DNA of 64,000 nucleotides from a virus, in IMG/VR virus record IMGVR_UViG_3300031673_008942, positions 49,637 to 113,636 of that record. One strand, written 5' to 3'. Shown here piece by piece: positions 53,676 to 61,501 of the stretch. Both the position numbers and the translations under genes were made by a program. Every line of letters starts with the position of its first letter. The first letter of the stretch is position 1. The notes under the pieces were generated by a model that was given only the letters and a program-made list of their open reading frames with translations, did no database searches and was not told the DNA's origin.

Positions 53676-53742
53676 TAAAATTCCGTAATTTGCCCGTGAA
53701 AATGCTATAGAGTAATGAATCTAATGACATATTGAGGTTAAA

Positions 53743-54123
53743 ATGTACAGAAAGCTACAAAAGATAGAGGGCTACACTAGAAAGCAGATAGTATCTTATA
53801 TGAGGCTCCGGCTTCGGTATGATTGGAACTGGACATCTCAGGCATTATTGAGGCTTTATGAGTTTCAGACTTTATCTGAGAAAACGAGCGGAGTGAGTGT
53901 AGAGCAGAATGGGATGGGGTTTAGTGGGTTTGATGCTCCTTTCTTGTCTCATGTGGTTTGTCGGCTTCGGTGCCATGCTAATTTTGCTCCTGAAATGAAG
54001 GATAAAATTCAGCGCAAGGTGCGCAGATATGCTGAGCAGGTTGTGGAAATTTCGGATATGGACAAGTTGAAGGTAGCCCTTGACCGTTATTATAATGTTG
54101 ATGAAAATATTGAAGAGGAGTAA
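53743..54123 (+). CDS. Small helical hypothetical protein
   Basis: A 126-residue protein, basic at the start, with helices (Y-M-R-L-R-L-R-Y-D-W-N-W) and a C-terminal coil. It begins the unit after the terminator. GAGGTT lies five bases upstream. No motif is recognised. Confidence 0.5.
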   Translation: MYRKLQKIEGYTRKQIVSYMRLRLRYDWNWTSQALLRLYEFQTLSEKTSGVSVEQNGMGFSGFDAPFLSHVVCRLRCHANFAPEMKDKIQRKVRRYAEQVVEISDMDKLKVALDRYYNVDENIEEE

Positions 54124-54127
54124 TATG

Positions 54128-55291
54128 ATGAGATTGATATTGATATTTATTTGTTTGTGTTTTGTTGTTTCCGCCGGTGACGTAACTGATTACAGGAATG
54201 GAAAGTATCTCTATGAAAAGGCACGAAAATTGGATAAAGAGGGGAAAGATAAATCTGCTCTGGTGAAGTATGAAGAAGCTAGAAAGATTTTTGCTTCTTT
54301 GGTTAAGCGTGGTGCATTCAAGACCTACGAGGATTTTAACACAAAGTATAGCCACACCTTGGAGAAGACGGGACATTATTTTGATGCGATGATATATCGT
54401 GAGAAGATAATTCGTAATTACAAGAAGCGTGGATTGAATAATGAGATGATTGAGGAGGAGGCAAGTAGTTTTGCCAGTATGTTATTGCGGATAGCCAGAG
54501 CCTTGGAGAAAAAGAATAAGGATAACGATGAGATAGATGCTAAAAGCAATCCTGTGTTTTATTATCAGAAGATTTTATTGTTGAATGAATATACTGGCAG
54601 GCAACCGAAGCAAGGCGAGGAGGCGATGAGGGCTCTTTTCCGGTTACGCCCTGATATTGCGATTATCATGACCCATGCTTATAGAATGGGGAAAGAGGCA
54701 GATAAGTTAGAGAAGAGCAAAAGGGATGATTTAACAGATGCGCAGAAAGAGAAGTTTGCTACCAATTTGCGTATGGCAGAACGGAAATTGTATACATCAG
54801 CCTATGGAGCTTCCCCTGACAAGAATATTTTGAATACTCCAATAAATTCTTTGGCATATGGCTGTACGTATTCATTGAGTCCTCGAATAAGAGATGATGG
54901 TGAGCTTACTAATGGGAATACAGAAGATGCTCATAAATGGACAGGGAAATCTAAGGTTGAGGTGGTTATTAACTTGAAGACCCAAGCATCCTCTGAGCCA
55001 CGAGCTCCACTGATAGTAGCTTACACAGTGTCTGAATTCAAAGTTTATCTTCATTCGATAAAAGGAGTTAAAGCACCTTTAGCAGTAATGGCATACGGCT
55101 CTATGAGCGATAAGGGTCCTTGGGTCTTGGCAGGTCAAGATGTTGAGGTTGAAAATAAGACGGGTTGGGTGAAGATAGACGCTTTGAACAAGGCACGTTA
55201 CCGCTATGTTAAATTTGTATTTTTAGCTCGTGAGGGCGATGAGGGTAATAAATCTCCGATTATGGTCGGCGAGATTGACGTGATAAAATAG
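54128..55291 (+). CDS. Exported protein, helical plus galactose-binding-like domain
   Basis: From ATG 54128 (GAGGAG seven bases upstream) the product has 387 residues. It has a typical signal peptide: R, then L-I-L-I-F-I-C-L-C-F-V-V-S-A-G. Residues 20-200 are helical with a TPR-like start (L-Y-E-K-A-R-K-L-D-K-E-G). The last 150 residues are beta-rich and read like an F5/8 type C/discoidin fold, often carbohydrate-binding (F-K-V-Y-L-H-S-I-K-G, later Y-R-Y-V-K-F-V-F). An exported phage protein that may bind a cell-surface glycan would fit a lysis, superinfection or surface-change role. Confidence 0.6.
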   Translation: MRLILIFICLCFVVSAGDVTDYRNGKYLYEKARKLDKEGKDKSALVKYEEARKIFASLVKRGAFKTYEDFNTKYSHTLEKTGHYFDAMIYREKIIRNYKKRGLNNEMIEEEASSFASMLLRIARALEKKNKDNDEIDAKSNPVFYYQKILLLNEYTGRQPKQGEEAMRALFRLRPDIAIIMTHAYRMGKEADKLEKSKRDDLTDAQKEKFATNLRMAERKLYTSAYGASPDKNILNTPINSLAYGCTYSLSPRIRDDGELTNGNTEDAHKWTGKSKVEVVINLKTQASSEPRAPLIVAYTVSEFKVYLHSIKGVKAPLAVMAYGSMSDKGPWVLAGQDVEVENKTGWVKIDALNKARYRYVKFVFLAREGDEGNKSPIMVGEIDVIK

Positions 55292-55323
55292 CCCTTTAGG
55301 AATTAAGAATTGCTTTATTCAGG

Positions 55324-55329
55324 TATAAT
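55324..55329 (+). promoter_or_regulatory. -10 element with ATG at predicted start
   Basis: TATAAT preceded by CAGG lies before the SbcC-like gene. If its last T is -7, the transcript would begin at 55336, the A of the ATG, so the message may be leaderless. Its context TGCTTTATTCAGG is like that of the 28741 promoter. The -35 is weak. Confidence 0.4.
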
Positions 55330-55335
55330 GTATGT

Positions 55336-56703
55336 ATGATAAAGCGTATAGAACTTAAGAATTTTGAAAGCCATAAGCATTCTGTCATTGAGGGGTTATC
55401 AGAACGTTTAACCTTGATTTGCGGAATATCCAATTCGGGTAAAACGGCTATTGTTCGAGCTATTAAGCTTGTGGCTTATAATGATTTCGACCCTTCCTCT
55501 GTTCGTACTGGCTGTAAAAACTGTGAGGTGACGATTACGACAGATAAGGGAGCGGTCAGAGTAACCAGGGGGAAAGACAATATTTGGGACATCAGGCGTA
55601 GGGGTGTCTGGTTTTGCACCTCTTGTGAGAATATCTGGAATTCCATGGAAAAGGTTGATTGTCCTTCATGTGGGAATCCAGAGGTTTCGAAGACTGTTAC
55701 TTTCAAAAAGATTGGCAAGAATGCGGTTCCTGATTTGGTTGGCGAGGTTTTAGGTTTTGGAATGATAGGCTTGGGTGATGTTGAGGTCCCTGTCAATATT
55801 ATGAATCAAGAAGAAAGCCATTTTATGCTGAGGGGTCTTGGCGACAAGAAGGCATCAGGGAGTATTAGAGCCCAAGTGGTTGATGAGATAAGTGGGTTGT
55901 CCGGGATTGAGGGTTTGATTAAATCTGTGAGTTTAGACCGCCATCGGCAGGGTACTGATATTCGAGAGAATGAGGAGCGTATTGAAAAAATAATTTCTGA
56001 GATGCATGATGAGGATGGATTAAAGAAGGAAAGAGTAATTTTAGATAAAGTTCAAGAGTTGAAAGAAGAACGTCTTGAGTGCAAGGAGGTGAAGAGGGAT
56101 ATAGAGGGTGTGGTTTTAAGGGCAAAGGAGGCAGTTTTATCCAAGAAAGAAATTGAGGAGAAATTGTCTGAAGTTCCCGATACTGAGAAAGTGGAGAGGC
56201 TTATTGGGATGTCTGATGATAATATCCATTCATTGGTGAGCATGGCAGATGTTTACCGCAGATTTTTTGAATCAGACCAGAGTAGGGAGAGGATTGAGTT
56301 CGAAATTGACCAGATGATGGATGTGGATTCGGCCATGGGGCTATTAAATGGAGTGGATGAGTTGTTTAAGGAGATGGATGGTAAGATGATGATGCTATCG
56401 GGTTATCGGGCTATCGCTGGTACGGGAAGAGCGAAGAAGGAAGAATTGGAGTCGATTCCTGATTCTGATGTGGTAATTGGTTTATTGGATGAGGCATCTA
56501 TAGTCATTGCCAAGGACTCAGGGATGAATAATGTATTAAAATCTTATAATGAGCTTATTTCAAGTATAGAATTAAAGGAAGAAAAGCTAGCAGCATGCGA
56601 GGTCAGATTGGCTGAGGCTATTGAAGAGCGAGATGCATTTGATGTTTGTCCTTTATGTGATGGTAGTATTGAGTCGCATGAGTGCTTAACCGAAAGGAGT
56701 TAA
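55336..56703 (+). CDS. SbcC/Rad50-like ATPase ending at the zinc hook
   Basis: A 455-residue protein. The N-lobe has I-E-L-K-N-F-E-S-H and Walker A G-I-S-N-S-G-K-T (31-38), with a Q-loop-like N-Q-E-E. Unusually a four-Cys zinc ribbon (C94-T-S-C and C-P-S-C near 109) is inserted. A long coiled coil follows to the hook C438-P-L-C441, and the chain ends 14 residues later. The returning coil, ABC signature and Walker B of full Rad50 are absent and not seen nearby. No ribosome site precedes the ATG, so a leaderless mRNA is possible. Confidence 0.75.
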   Translation: MIKRIELKNFESHKHSVIEGLSERLTLICGISNSGKTAIVRAIKLVAYNDFDPSSVRTGCKNCEVTITTDKGAVRVTRGKDNIWDIRRRGVWFCTSCENIWNSMEKVDCPSCGNPEVSKTVTFKKIGKNAVPDLVGEVLGFGMIGLGDVEVPVNIMNQEESHFMLRGLGDKKASGSIRAQVVDEISGLSGIEGLIKSVSLDRHRQGTDIRENEERIEKIISEMHDEDGLKKERVILDKVQELKEERLECKEVKRDIEGVVLRAKEAVLSKKEIEEKLSEVPDTEKVERLIGMSDDNIHSLVSMADVYRRFFESDQSRERIEFEIDQMMDVDSAMGLLNGVDELFKEMDGKMMMLSGYRAIAGTGRAKKEELESIPDSDVVIGLLDEASIVIAKDSGMNNVLKSYNELISSIELKEEKLAACEVRLAEAIEERDAFDVCPLCDGSIESHECLTERS

Positions 56704-56714
56704 AGGAGTTAAAG

Positions 56715-57146
56715 ATGGAAGAATATATTGGAAGAGAGGTAACCTTTATTATTGATGGTGTTCCTCGTCCGTTTACCGGAGAGGTGTTAAGGAATGAGAA
56801 ATCATTGGTTTATGTAAAGTCATCTACTGATAAAAAGGGAAAGGTATTTCGTATTCCTAAAAGTAAGATAGCAATGTTTGCCCCAGAGGAGGAGCAGTTT
56901 GATTACATTCCGTTCCAAGTTCTTTATTGCGAGAATAAGAAGATTGGATGCGATGGGGTACAGTTGATTAAAGCTGGTGATGGTGTTTCTGATAATGATT
57001 TTAATGCATTCATGGGAGACTGCCCTTTGAAGTGTGATACGTGCAAACACGGAAAAAAGAAAGAATTGAGGTCTATTGAGTCTTCCTACTTAAGGCCACT
57101 ATTGGATGGGACAATGTATGGTGACTATCCAGAGGAGAGGAAATGA
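56715..57146 (+). CDS. Small protein with C-terminal Cys motif
   Basis: From ATG 56715 (AAAGGAG six bases upstream; TTG at 56682 rejected) the product has 143 residues. The first 60 residues are a small beta barrel-like domain (Y-I-G-R-E-V-T-F-I-I-D-G). Cysteines at C-P-L-K-C-D-T-C near 105 may bind metal. It overlaps the coiled-coil gene by four bases. The preceding sequence carries AAAGGAGTT twice. Confidence 0.5.
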   Translation: MEEYIGREVTFIIDGVPRPFTGEVLRNEKSLVYVKSSTDKKGKVFRIPKSKIAMFAPEEEQFDYIPFQVLYCENKKIGCDGVQLIKAGDGVSDNDFNAFMGDCPLKCDTCKHGKKKELRSIESSYLRPLLDGTMYGDYPEERK

Positions 57147-57397
57147 GCGATATTGAAGACAAAATTAAGCGACTGAAGGCTGCTAAAAAGAAAGCAGAGG
57201 AGGAAGGCCAGAAGCGTTCTCGTTTGACGGGCGAATTGGATGCCATTAAGAAGCAATTGAAAGATATTAAGGCTGAGTGTAATGAGAAATTTGGTTGTGA
57301 GGTAAAGGAACTTCCTGGCATGATTAAAGAATTAGATGAACTTGCTGAGAAGAATGTTTTGGAGGCTGAGACCCTCTTGGGTATAAATGAAGGTTGA
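57143..57397 (+). CDS. Small coiled-coil protein
   Basis: An 84-residue, highly charged helical protein (A-A-K-K-K-A-E-E-E-G, later L-D-A-I-K-K-Q-L-K-D-I-K) with a single C-rich spot (F-G-C-E-V). It lies between the SbcC-like and nuclease genes with four- and eleven-base overlaps, so it may bind one of them. It is too short to be the lost Rad50 half. Confidence 0.5.
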   Translation: MSDIEDKIKRLKAAKKKAEEEGQKRSRLTGELDAIKKQLKDIKAECNEKFGCEVKELPGMIKELDELAEKNVLEAETLLGINEG

Positions 57398-58160
57398 GCA
57401 TTTATCAGCATCTAGAATTAAAACCTACAAGCAGTGTCATTTAAAGTATCATGCTACTTATGACTTAGGATTGAAATCGGAAGCTCATCCGTTGACGGTG
57501 ATGGGCTCTGCTGTTCATAAAGCCTCAGAGATATCTACGAGAGCCAGAAGGCTTGGACTTCATCCAAAGCTGTGGAATCCAAAAGATTTGACATCGGCTG
57601 TAATGAAGAAGTATAAAGTTCAAGGTGATTTGCGCATACTGATGGAAGAACTGCTCGATAATGTCTCTGAGTGGGGCTATTTTAGGAAGATTGATAAGTT
57701 GGTGGGAGAAGAAATTGAGTTTAATGAATTGTTGCCAAATGGTATGTCGGTTAAGGGATTCATTGACAGGTTGGATTGGATGGGAGATGGGTTTGATATA
57801 AAGGATTTGAAGACCCAGAAGGCGGCATTTAGTGAGCCTGAATTGGCAGATAATTGGCAGGCTCATATTTATAATTTTGCAGTTCGTAGGATGTATCCCG
57901 ATGTTACTGGTGTGGTTATGGTATCATTTTGGGTTTTAAGACATTATGTTCAAAGAGTGAGCCTTACGCTTGAGGATGCTAAGAGGACTGAGGAAAGGCT
58001 TGTTGAGGTTGGCAATGAGATAGAGTCTATAATAGACCCTCAGCCTTCCCCATCCGGCTTATGTCCTTGGTGTCCTTATTACAGTCAATGTGATGCATCC
58101 AGGGAAGGAATTAAGGCTAGAATGAAAAGGAAAGGTTATGGTAGAAAGAAGAGCAGTTGA
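57387..58160 (+). CDS. Fe-S PD-(D/E)XK exonuclease (Cas4/AddB-like)
   Basis: A 257-residue protein. L-S-A-S-R-I-K-T-Y-K-Q-C at the start provides Cys17, with Cys226, Cys229 and Cys235 in C-P-W-C-P-Y-Y-S-Q-C, the four ligands of a 4Fe-4S cluster as in Cas4/AddB/Dna2. The nuclease motifs are G-F-I-D-R-L-D and D-I-K-D-L-K-T. It degrades DNA ends and fits the adjacent recombination genes. No cas1/cas2 or CRISPR array is present, so Cas4 function is not suggested. Confidence 0.82.
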   Translation: MKVEHLSASRIKTYKQCHLKYHATYDLGLKSEAHPLTVMGSAVHKASEISTRARRLGLHPKLWNPKDLTSAVMKKYKVQGDLRILMEELLDNVSEWGYFRKIDKLVGEEIEFNELLPNGMSVKGFIDRLDWMGDGFDIKDLKTQKAAFSEPELADNWQAHIYNFAVRRMYPDVTGVVMVSFWVLRHYVQRVSLTLEDAKRTEERLVEVGNEIESIIDPQPSPSGLCPWCPYYSQCDASREGIKARMKRKGYGRKKSS

Positions 58161-58749
58161 GGATGTAAATAATACAGGTACAAATAGGGTAATAGTTGCA
58201 GGCTTAGATATGTCCTATTCTGGAACTGGTTTTTTCTTAAAGAATGAAGATACTTTTGATATTAAGACAATTAAGACCACTCCAAAAACTTGTGCAAATG
58301 AGTTGCTACGGATTCGATATATTGTTGATTCGGTGATGGACCGCTTGCCAGAGCCAGATAAGGTATCTGTGATTGGCTTGGAAGATTTTTATATTCCTCA
58401 GTCAAAATTGCAGATGGGGTCGGCAATGCGTTTGGTAATGTTAGGGACGACCATGCGATTAGCATTATATGAGAATGGCTATTCTTTTTATATTCCTACA
58501 GCTAATCAGATAAAGAAGTTTGCGACCGGGAAAGGAAATTGTGATAAGAGTATCGTGGTGAGGGAAGTATTTAAGAAGTGGCACATTGAGGCGGCTGATG
58601 ACAACCAGGCAGATGCCTGTGCAATGGCATATATGGGATTGGCTATTTATGATGTCTTAAATGGCAATGATTTGGATTCATGGGTGAAGTACCAAGTTGA
58701 GACGGTCAAGAAGGTTGTAAAAGAAAGACCGAATTTCAATCTTGATTGA
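58138..58749 (+). CDS. RuvC-like Holliday junction resolvase
   Basis: A 203-residue protein with RNase H-fold motifs: A-G-L-D-M-S-Y-S-G-T-G near 22, G-L-E-D-F-Y near 81, and D-D-N-Q-A-D-A near 154, giving the acidic residues of RuvC. It would cut Holliday junctions made by the RecA protein. The 3' end overlaps the convergent minus-strand HNH gene by 14 bases. Confidence 0.82.
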   Translation: MVERRAVEDVNNTGTNRVIVAGLDMSYSGTGFFLKNEDTFDIKTIKTTPKTCANELLRIRYIVDSVMDRLPEPDKVSVIGLEDFYIPQSKLQMGSAMRLVMLGTTMRLALYENGYSFYIPTANQIKKFATGKGNCDKSIVVREVFKKWHIEAADDNQADACAMAYMGLAIYDVLNGNDLDSWVKYQVETVKKVVKERPNFNLD

Positions 58750-59695
58750 TTGAGTCTTCCAAAATGTCTCTCAGGGAGTGAATGGGGGTTGCTCCTCTTT
58801 TTCTTATTTGAAAGATGAAGACCTTATTAAAACTTACTGATGCCCATTTTATCTCTTTTGTGGCTTTCCTTATTAATTCTCTTGAATATGTTTTACGATT
58901 GGTTGGGAGTCCGAGGTGGGTAAACAATTTTTTGTCTCCAATTTTGTAAATCTTTTTATTGCTCTGGAAAGATAACCACCATTTCAGAGTGAGGGTCGTC
59001 ATTTTAGGGGTTACAACATCATCCATAGTAAAGAACCAAGGATTATCTAAGAGGGCTGCAAGATAATCGGGCGACATATGGATTTCTACATCATTTTTTT
59101 CTCGGTGGTAAGAAAGGATGAATTCCTTGAGATAGAGGTTCCCCATTGATTTATCGAGGCTTTTATTGAAGGCACTTCCTGGGGTTTTCCCCAACAACTC
59201 CGCAAAGCGTCTGCTGTTAAAATTGATGATTTTTGAGTCAAGGTGTCCATTAAGTATGTACCACCCAAGACCAAGAATGGTTTGAAAGCTGATGAGTCCA
59301 AAATATCCTTCTTTTGTGGTCTTAGTGCCGTGGGCAAATTGGATATCTAGATTTCTTGGGAATGTCGTCCAATTAGCAATGTGGATACTTTCGGGATTAG
59401 AGGTTTTCTGGTAGGGGTGTATTTTCTGGTGGCATTCAGTGCATAAGGTACAATGTTCGACTTTATCTTCCTGGTGAATGGAAAGAGCATGTTGGAATAC
59501 TGATTCCCAGTCCCCATATAGTCCCCACAATCCCTGAAGGATGTGATAAAGGGTAACGATGTGATGACATTCCAAGTTTTCGTTAGTATCGCATGACAGG
59601 CATCCAATACCGATATTCCGTTTTACCCAGTCATCGTATATTTTGCTATCTCGAATACGTTTTTCAGTTTGTTTTATTTTAGAGAAGTTGCCCAT
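58736..59695 (-). CDS. HNH endonuclease with C-terminal domain, only minus-strand gene
   Basis: With ATG 59695 the product has 319 residues; a TTG at 59710 would add five. An N-terminal HNH core holds C-L-S-C, C-H-H-I-V, C-T-L-C and C-H-Q-K-I-H, all within the first 110 residues. The next 200 residues are unassigned and likely DNA-binding. It faces against all neighbours, overlaps the RuvC-like gene tail and is followed by 200 bases of gene-free AT-rich DNA, all typical of an inserted homing endonuclease. No intron ends were seen. Confidence 0.75.
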   Translation of the reverse strand: MGNFSKIKQTEKRIRDSKIYDDWVKRNIGIGCLSCDTNENLECHHIVTLYHILQGLWGLYGDWESVFQHALSIHQEDKVEHCTLCTECHQKIHPYQKTSNPESIHIANWTTFPRNLDIQFAHGTKTTKEGYFGLISFQTILGLGWYILNGHLDSKIINFNSRRFAELLGKTPGSAFNKSLDKSMGNLYLKEFILSYHREKNDVEIHMSPDYLAALLDNPWFFTMDDVVTPKMTTLTLKWWLSFQSNKKIYKIGDKKLFTHLGLPTNRKTYSRELIRKATKEIKWASVSFNKVFIFQIRKRGATPIHSLRDILEDSINQD

Positions 59696-59701
59696 GAGGT
59701 T

Positions 59702-59707
59702 ATTATA
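59702..59707 (-). promoter_or_regulatory. Minus-strand -10 element at HNH start
   Basis: TATAAT on the minus strand, with the last T seven bases before the ATG at 59695. The predicted transcript start is thus the ATG itself, as seen for the SbcC-like gene. No ribosome site is seen. The -35 is not clear. Confidence 0.35.
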
Positions 59708-59710
59708 CAA

Positions 59711-59923
59711 TTAGAATATGCATTTCAGATTATAGAATTTGCATTACACTCCAAAAAGTAAAAATATAGACGTATATGTCTTATTTTTAATGATTTATGT
59801 ATACCCTTCAAGAGTCGCTATATGTAAAGATGTGTAAAACGCATCAAAAATACTTCATTTTGTGGTGATATTTATTTTATAATTACCTAAAAGGTAGAAA
59901 CGATTTTGGAGATATTTGAAAAG
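59711..59923. other. AT-rich gene-free gap
   Basis: This 213-base stretch between the divergent HNH gene and the next + strand gene has no supported gene. It holds a near palindrome GACGTATATGTC (59770 area) and TATAAT at 59878. It should contain promoters for both sides. No strong hairpin terminator was seen. Confidence 0.5.
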
Positions 59924-60178
59924 ATGAGTTTTTATATTGTAGAGAAAGATGGAATTGGGATATCTGTTAGGGGTATCGCAAAATCTAGGTCAGCAGCATC
60001 GAAGGTTGCGAATAGCAATACAACGATTGTTGATGAGGATGGTCTTCGACAGCTTAAAAGTAAATTCATTGTTACCTCTGGGGCGAAATTAGCGAAAGTG
60101 ATGGTAGGAGATGGTTTGCGAGATGAGGATTTGATAGCAAGTGAAATATTGAAAATAGCTAAGGATTTAATCTCCTGA
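59924..60178 (+). CDS. Small protein with C-terminal KIAKDL-type helix
   Basis: From ATG 59924 the product has 84 residues; a TTG at 59906 would add six. An alpha/beta part (Y-I-V-E-K-D-G-I-G-I-S) is followed by I-L-K-I-A-K-D-L-I at the C-terminal end. The helix is like those found at the N-termini of two downstream proteins. GGAG lies 12 bases upstream, which is long. No family is recognised. Confidence 0.45.
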   Translation: MSFYIVEKDGIGISVRGIAKSRSAASKVANSNTTIVDEDGLRQLKSKFIVTSGAKLAKVMVGDGLRDEDLIASEILKIAKDLIS

Positions 60179-60184
60179 TTTATT

Positions 60185-60424
60185 ATGAACAATGTATATG
60201 TCATTAGCGTGGATGGTGATGGGTTTGATATTGAGGTTTATTACATTGAGGAGGAGACTTCTACTATGATACGGGCTCGAAAATCTAAGGATTCGTTATT
60301 GTTGGTTAATAAGGACAGGCATGAGAAATACAGGGTTGTATCTGGCATGAGGCTTTTTTTTGATGAAGATATCGAAAATGATAAAATTGAGGAGATTATT
60401 CCTCAGTTAATTAAGGAGTTATGA
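60185..60424 (+). CDS. Small hypothetical protein
   Basis: A 79-residue acidic alpha/beta protein (Y-V-I-S-V-D-G-D-G-F-D, later R-L-F-F-D-E-D). Only a weak site precedes the ATG. It ends at the next start (TATGATGA). No motif known. Confidence 0.4.
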   Translation: MNNVYVISVDGDGFDIEVYYIEEETSTMIRARKSKDSLLLVNKDRHEKYRVVSGMRLFFDEDIENDKIEEIIPQLIKEL

Positions 60425-60780
60425 TGAGAAAAATTGCTAAAGAGGTATTGAGGATATCTACCTCTATTTTGGTGGGGGATTTCGAGATAACATTACCGAG
60501 TGGGGTTCGTCGGAAGATAAGTGGTGATATGAGTAAGTTTCTTTCAAATAGTTATTTTAGAGAGGTTCCATTGAAGAAGATGTTTGGAATTCTTGAAAAG
60601 CATAAGGTTACTCCCATAGATGATGATGGTACTTACTGGAGTGGATTCCTTACGGGAAGAGATGGTCGGGCTTCAATTGGGCTTGCCTATAATGGAGGTA
60701 CCGTCAAGAACGCATCTTTACAAGTTCAATGGCATAAGATGGACTCAGGGAATTATGAAGTTAATGCTTATATGTTATGA
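60424..60780 (+). CDS. Small protein with N-terminal KIAKEVL helix
   Basis: From the second ATG (AAGGAG five bases upstream) the product has 118 residues. It begins M-R-K-I-A-K-E-V-L-R-I, an amphipathic helix shared with neighbours, and then a compact alpha/beta domain (I-T-L-P-S-G-V-R-R-K, later W-S-G-F-L-T-G-R-D-G). No catalytic motif was recognised. Confidence 0.5.
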   Translation: MRKIAKEVLRISTSILVGDFEITLPSGVRRKISGDMSKFLSNSYFREVPLKKMFGILEKHKVTPIDDDGTYWSGFLTGRDGRASIGLAYNGGTVKNASLQVQWHKMDSGNYEVNAYML

Positions 60781-60789
60781 GGTCAGATT

Positions 60790-61104
60790 GTGAGATATCT
60801 ATTTATTGCCGGGGCGGGTCGTTCAGGTACTAGCATACTTACTGAACTGATATCTAGCCATCCTGAAATTAGCTTGGGGATGGAGCGGTTTAAAAGATTG
60901 TACAATAAAAATGTTCTTAGTAAGGGGCATTTTAATGAAAAGCGTTTCAATTTATTTGATGCCAGTGAAACCAATATTATGGCAGATTCAGAACAATACT
61001 TAAATTATTACAAATTGATTCTATCAAAATATTCAGAATCAAAAATTGTTGGAGATAAGTGTCCTCATTTGTTTAAGAATTATGATTATCTAAATTCAAT
61101 TTAA
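60790..61104 (+). pseudogene. Truncated sulfotransferase, N-terminal part
   Basis: A GTG-started frame with F-I-A-G-A-G-R-S-G-T-S near the N-terminus, the 5'-PAPS-binding loop of sulfotransferases, and the following S-S-H-P-E-I. It stops after 104 residues at D-K-C-P-H-L-F-K-N-Y, where complete enzymes continue for 150 or more residues with the 3'-phosphate site. The core is missing, so it cannot work as such. Confidence 0.7.
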
Positions 61105-61247
61105 TCAAAAATAAATATGAAGCGAAAATAAAGCACAAGAAGAAGTGTGTTTTCGAGGGACAGGAAAAGTTGATTAAAGAGAAAGCTGATATGGTTCAGC
61201 TTAATAGATTATTAGATAGGATTCCAAGTTGTGAGATTGGGATTTAA
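61105..61247 (+). pseudogene. Likely C-terminal remnant of the sulfotransferase
   Basis: In the -1 frame after the truncated gene, an open stretch reads about 45 residues ending L-N-R-L-L-D-R-I-P-S-C-E-I-G-I and a stop. This could be a sulfotransferase tail left by an internal deletion plus frameshift. There is no start codon of its own with a ribosome site. Support is positional and weak. Confidence 0.35.
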
Positions 61248-61263
61248 TAAAAGGAAAATGAAA

Positions 61264-61485
61264 ATGAAAATGAATAAGGTTCGTATAGCACAAGAATTAT
61301 TAATGGTTGCTAAAGATTTGGTAGCCGCCGAGGGGGATAAGTGTGGGCCTAAGGGCTGTATCCGTAGTATTGGAGGAGCGTGGCGCATCATGTCGGGGAA
61401 GACAGGTAAGTTGTGGCCACAGGAATATGAGAGCCAAGCTGAAGCTGAAAAGGTTTTGGATGCTTATCATGCAGGAGTTTTTTAA
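61264..61485 (+). CDS. Small protein with N-terminal RIAQELL helix
   Basis: With ATG 61264 (AAGGA nine bases upstream) the product has 73 residues. It begins M-K-M-N-K-V-R-I-A-Q-E-L-L-M-V-A-K-D-L-V, then C-G-P-K-G-C-I-R-S and W-R-I-M-S-G-K-T-G-K-L-W, a short beta part. The first helix is the best example of the shared motif of this region. Confidence 0.5.
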   Translation: MKMNKVRIAQELLMVAKDLVAAEGDKCGPKGCIRSIGGAWRIMSGKTGKLWPQEYESQAEAEKVLDAYHAGVF

Positions 61486-61501
61486 TGAGTCGGGTTCATT
61501 G

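Noticed and set aside
57387-58160. Cas4 of a CRISPR system
   Set aside because: Fe-S PD-(D/E)XK motifs fit Cas4, AddB and Dna2 alike. There is no array or other cas gene, and the neighbours are recombination genes.
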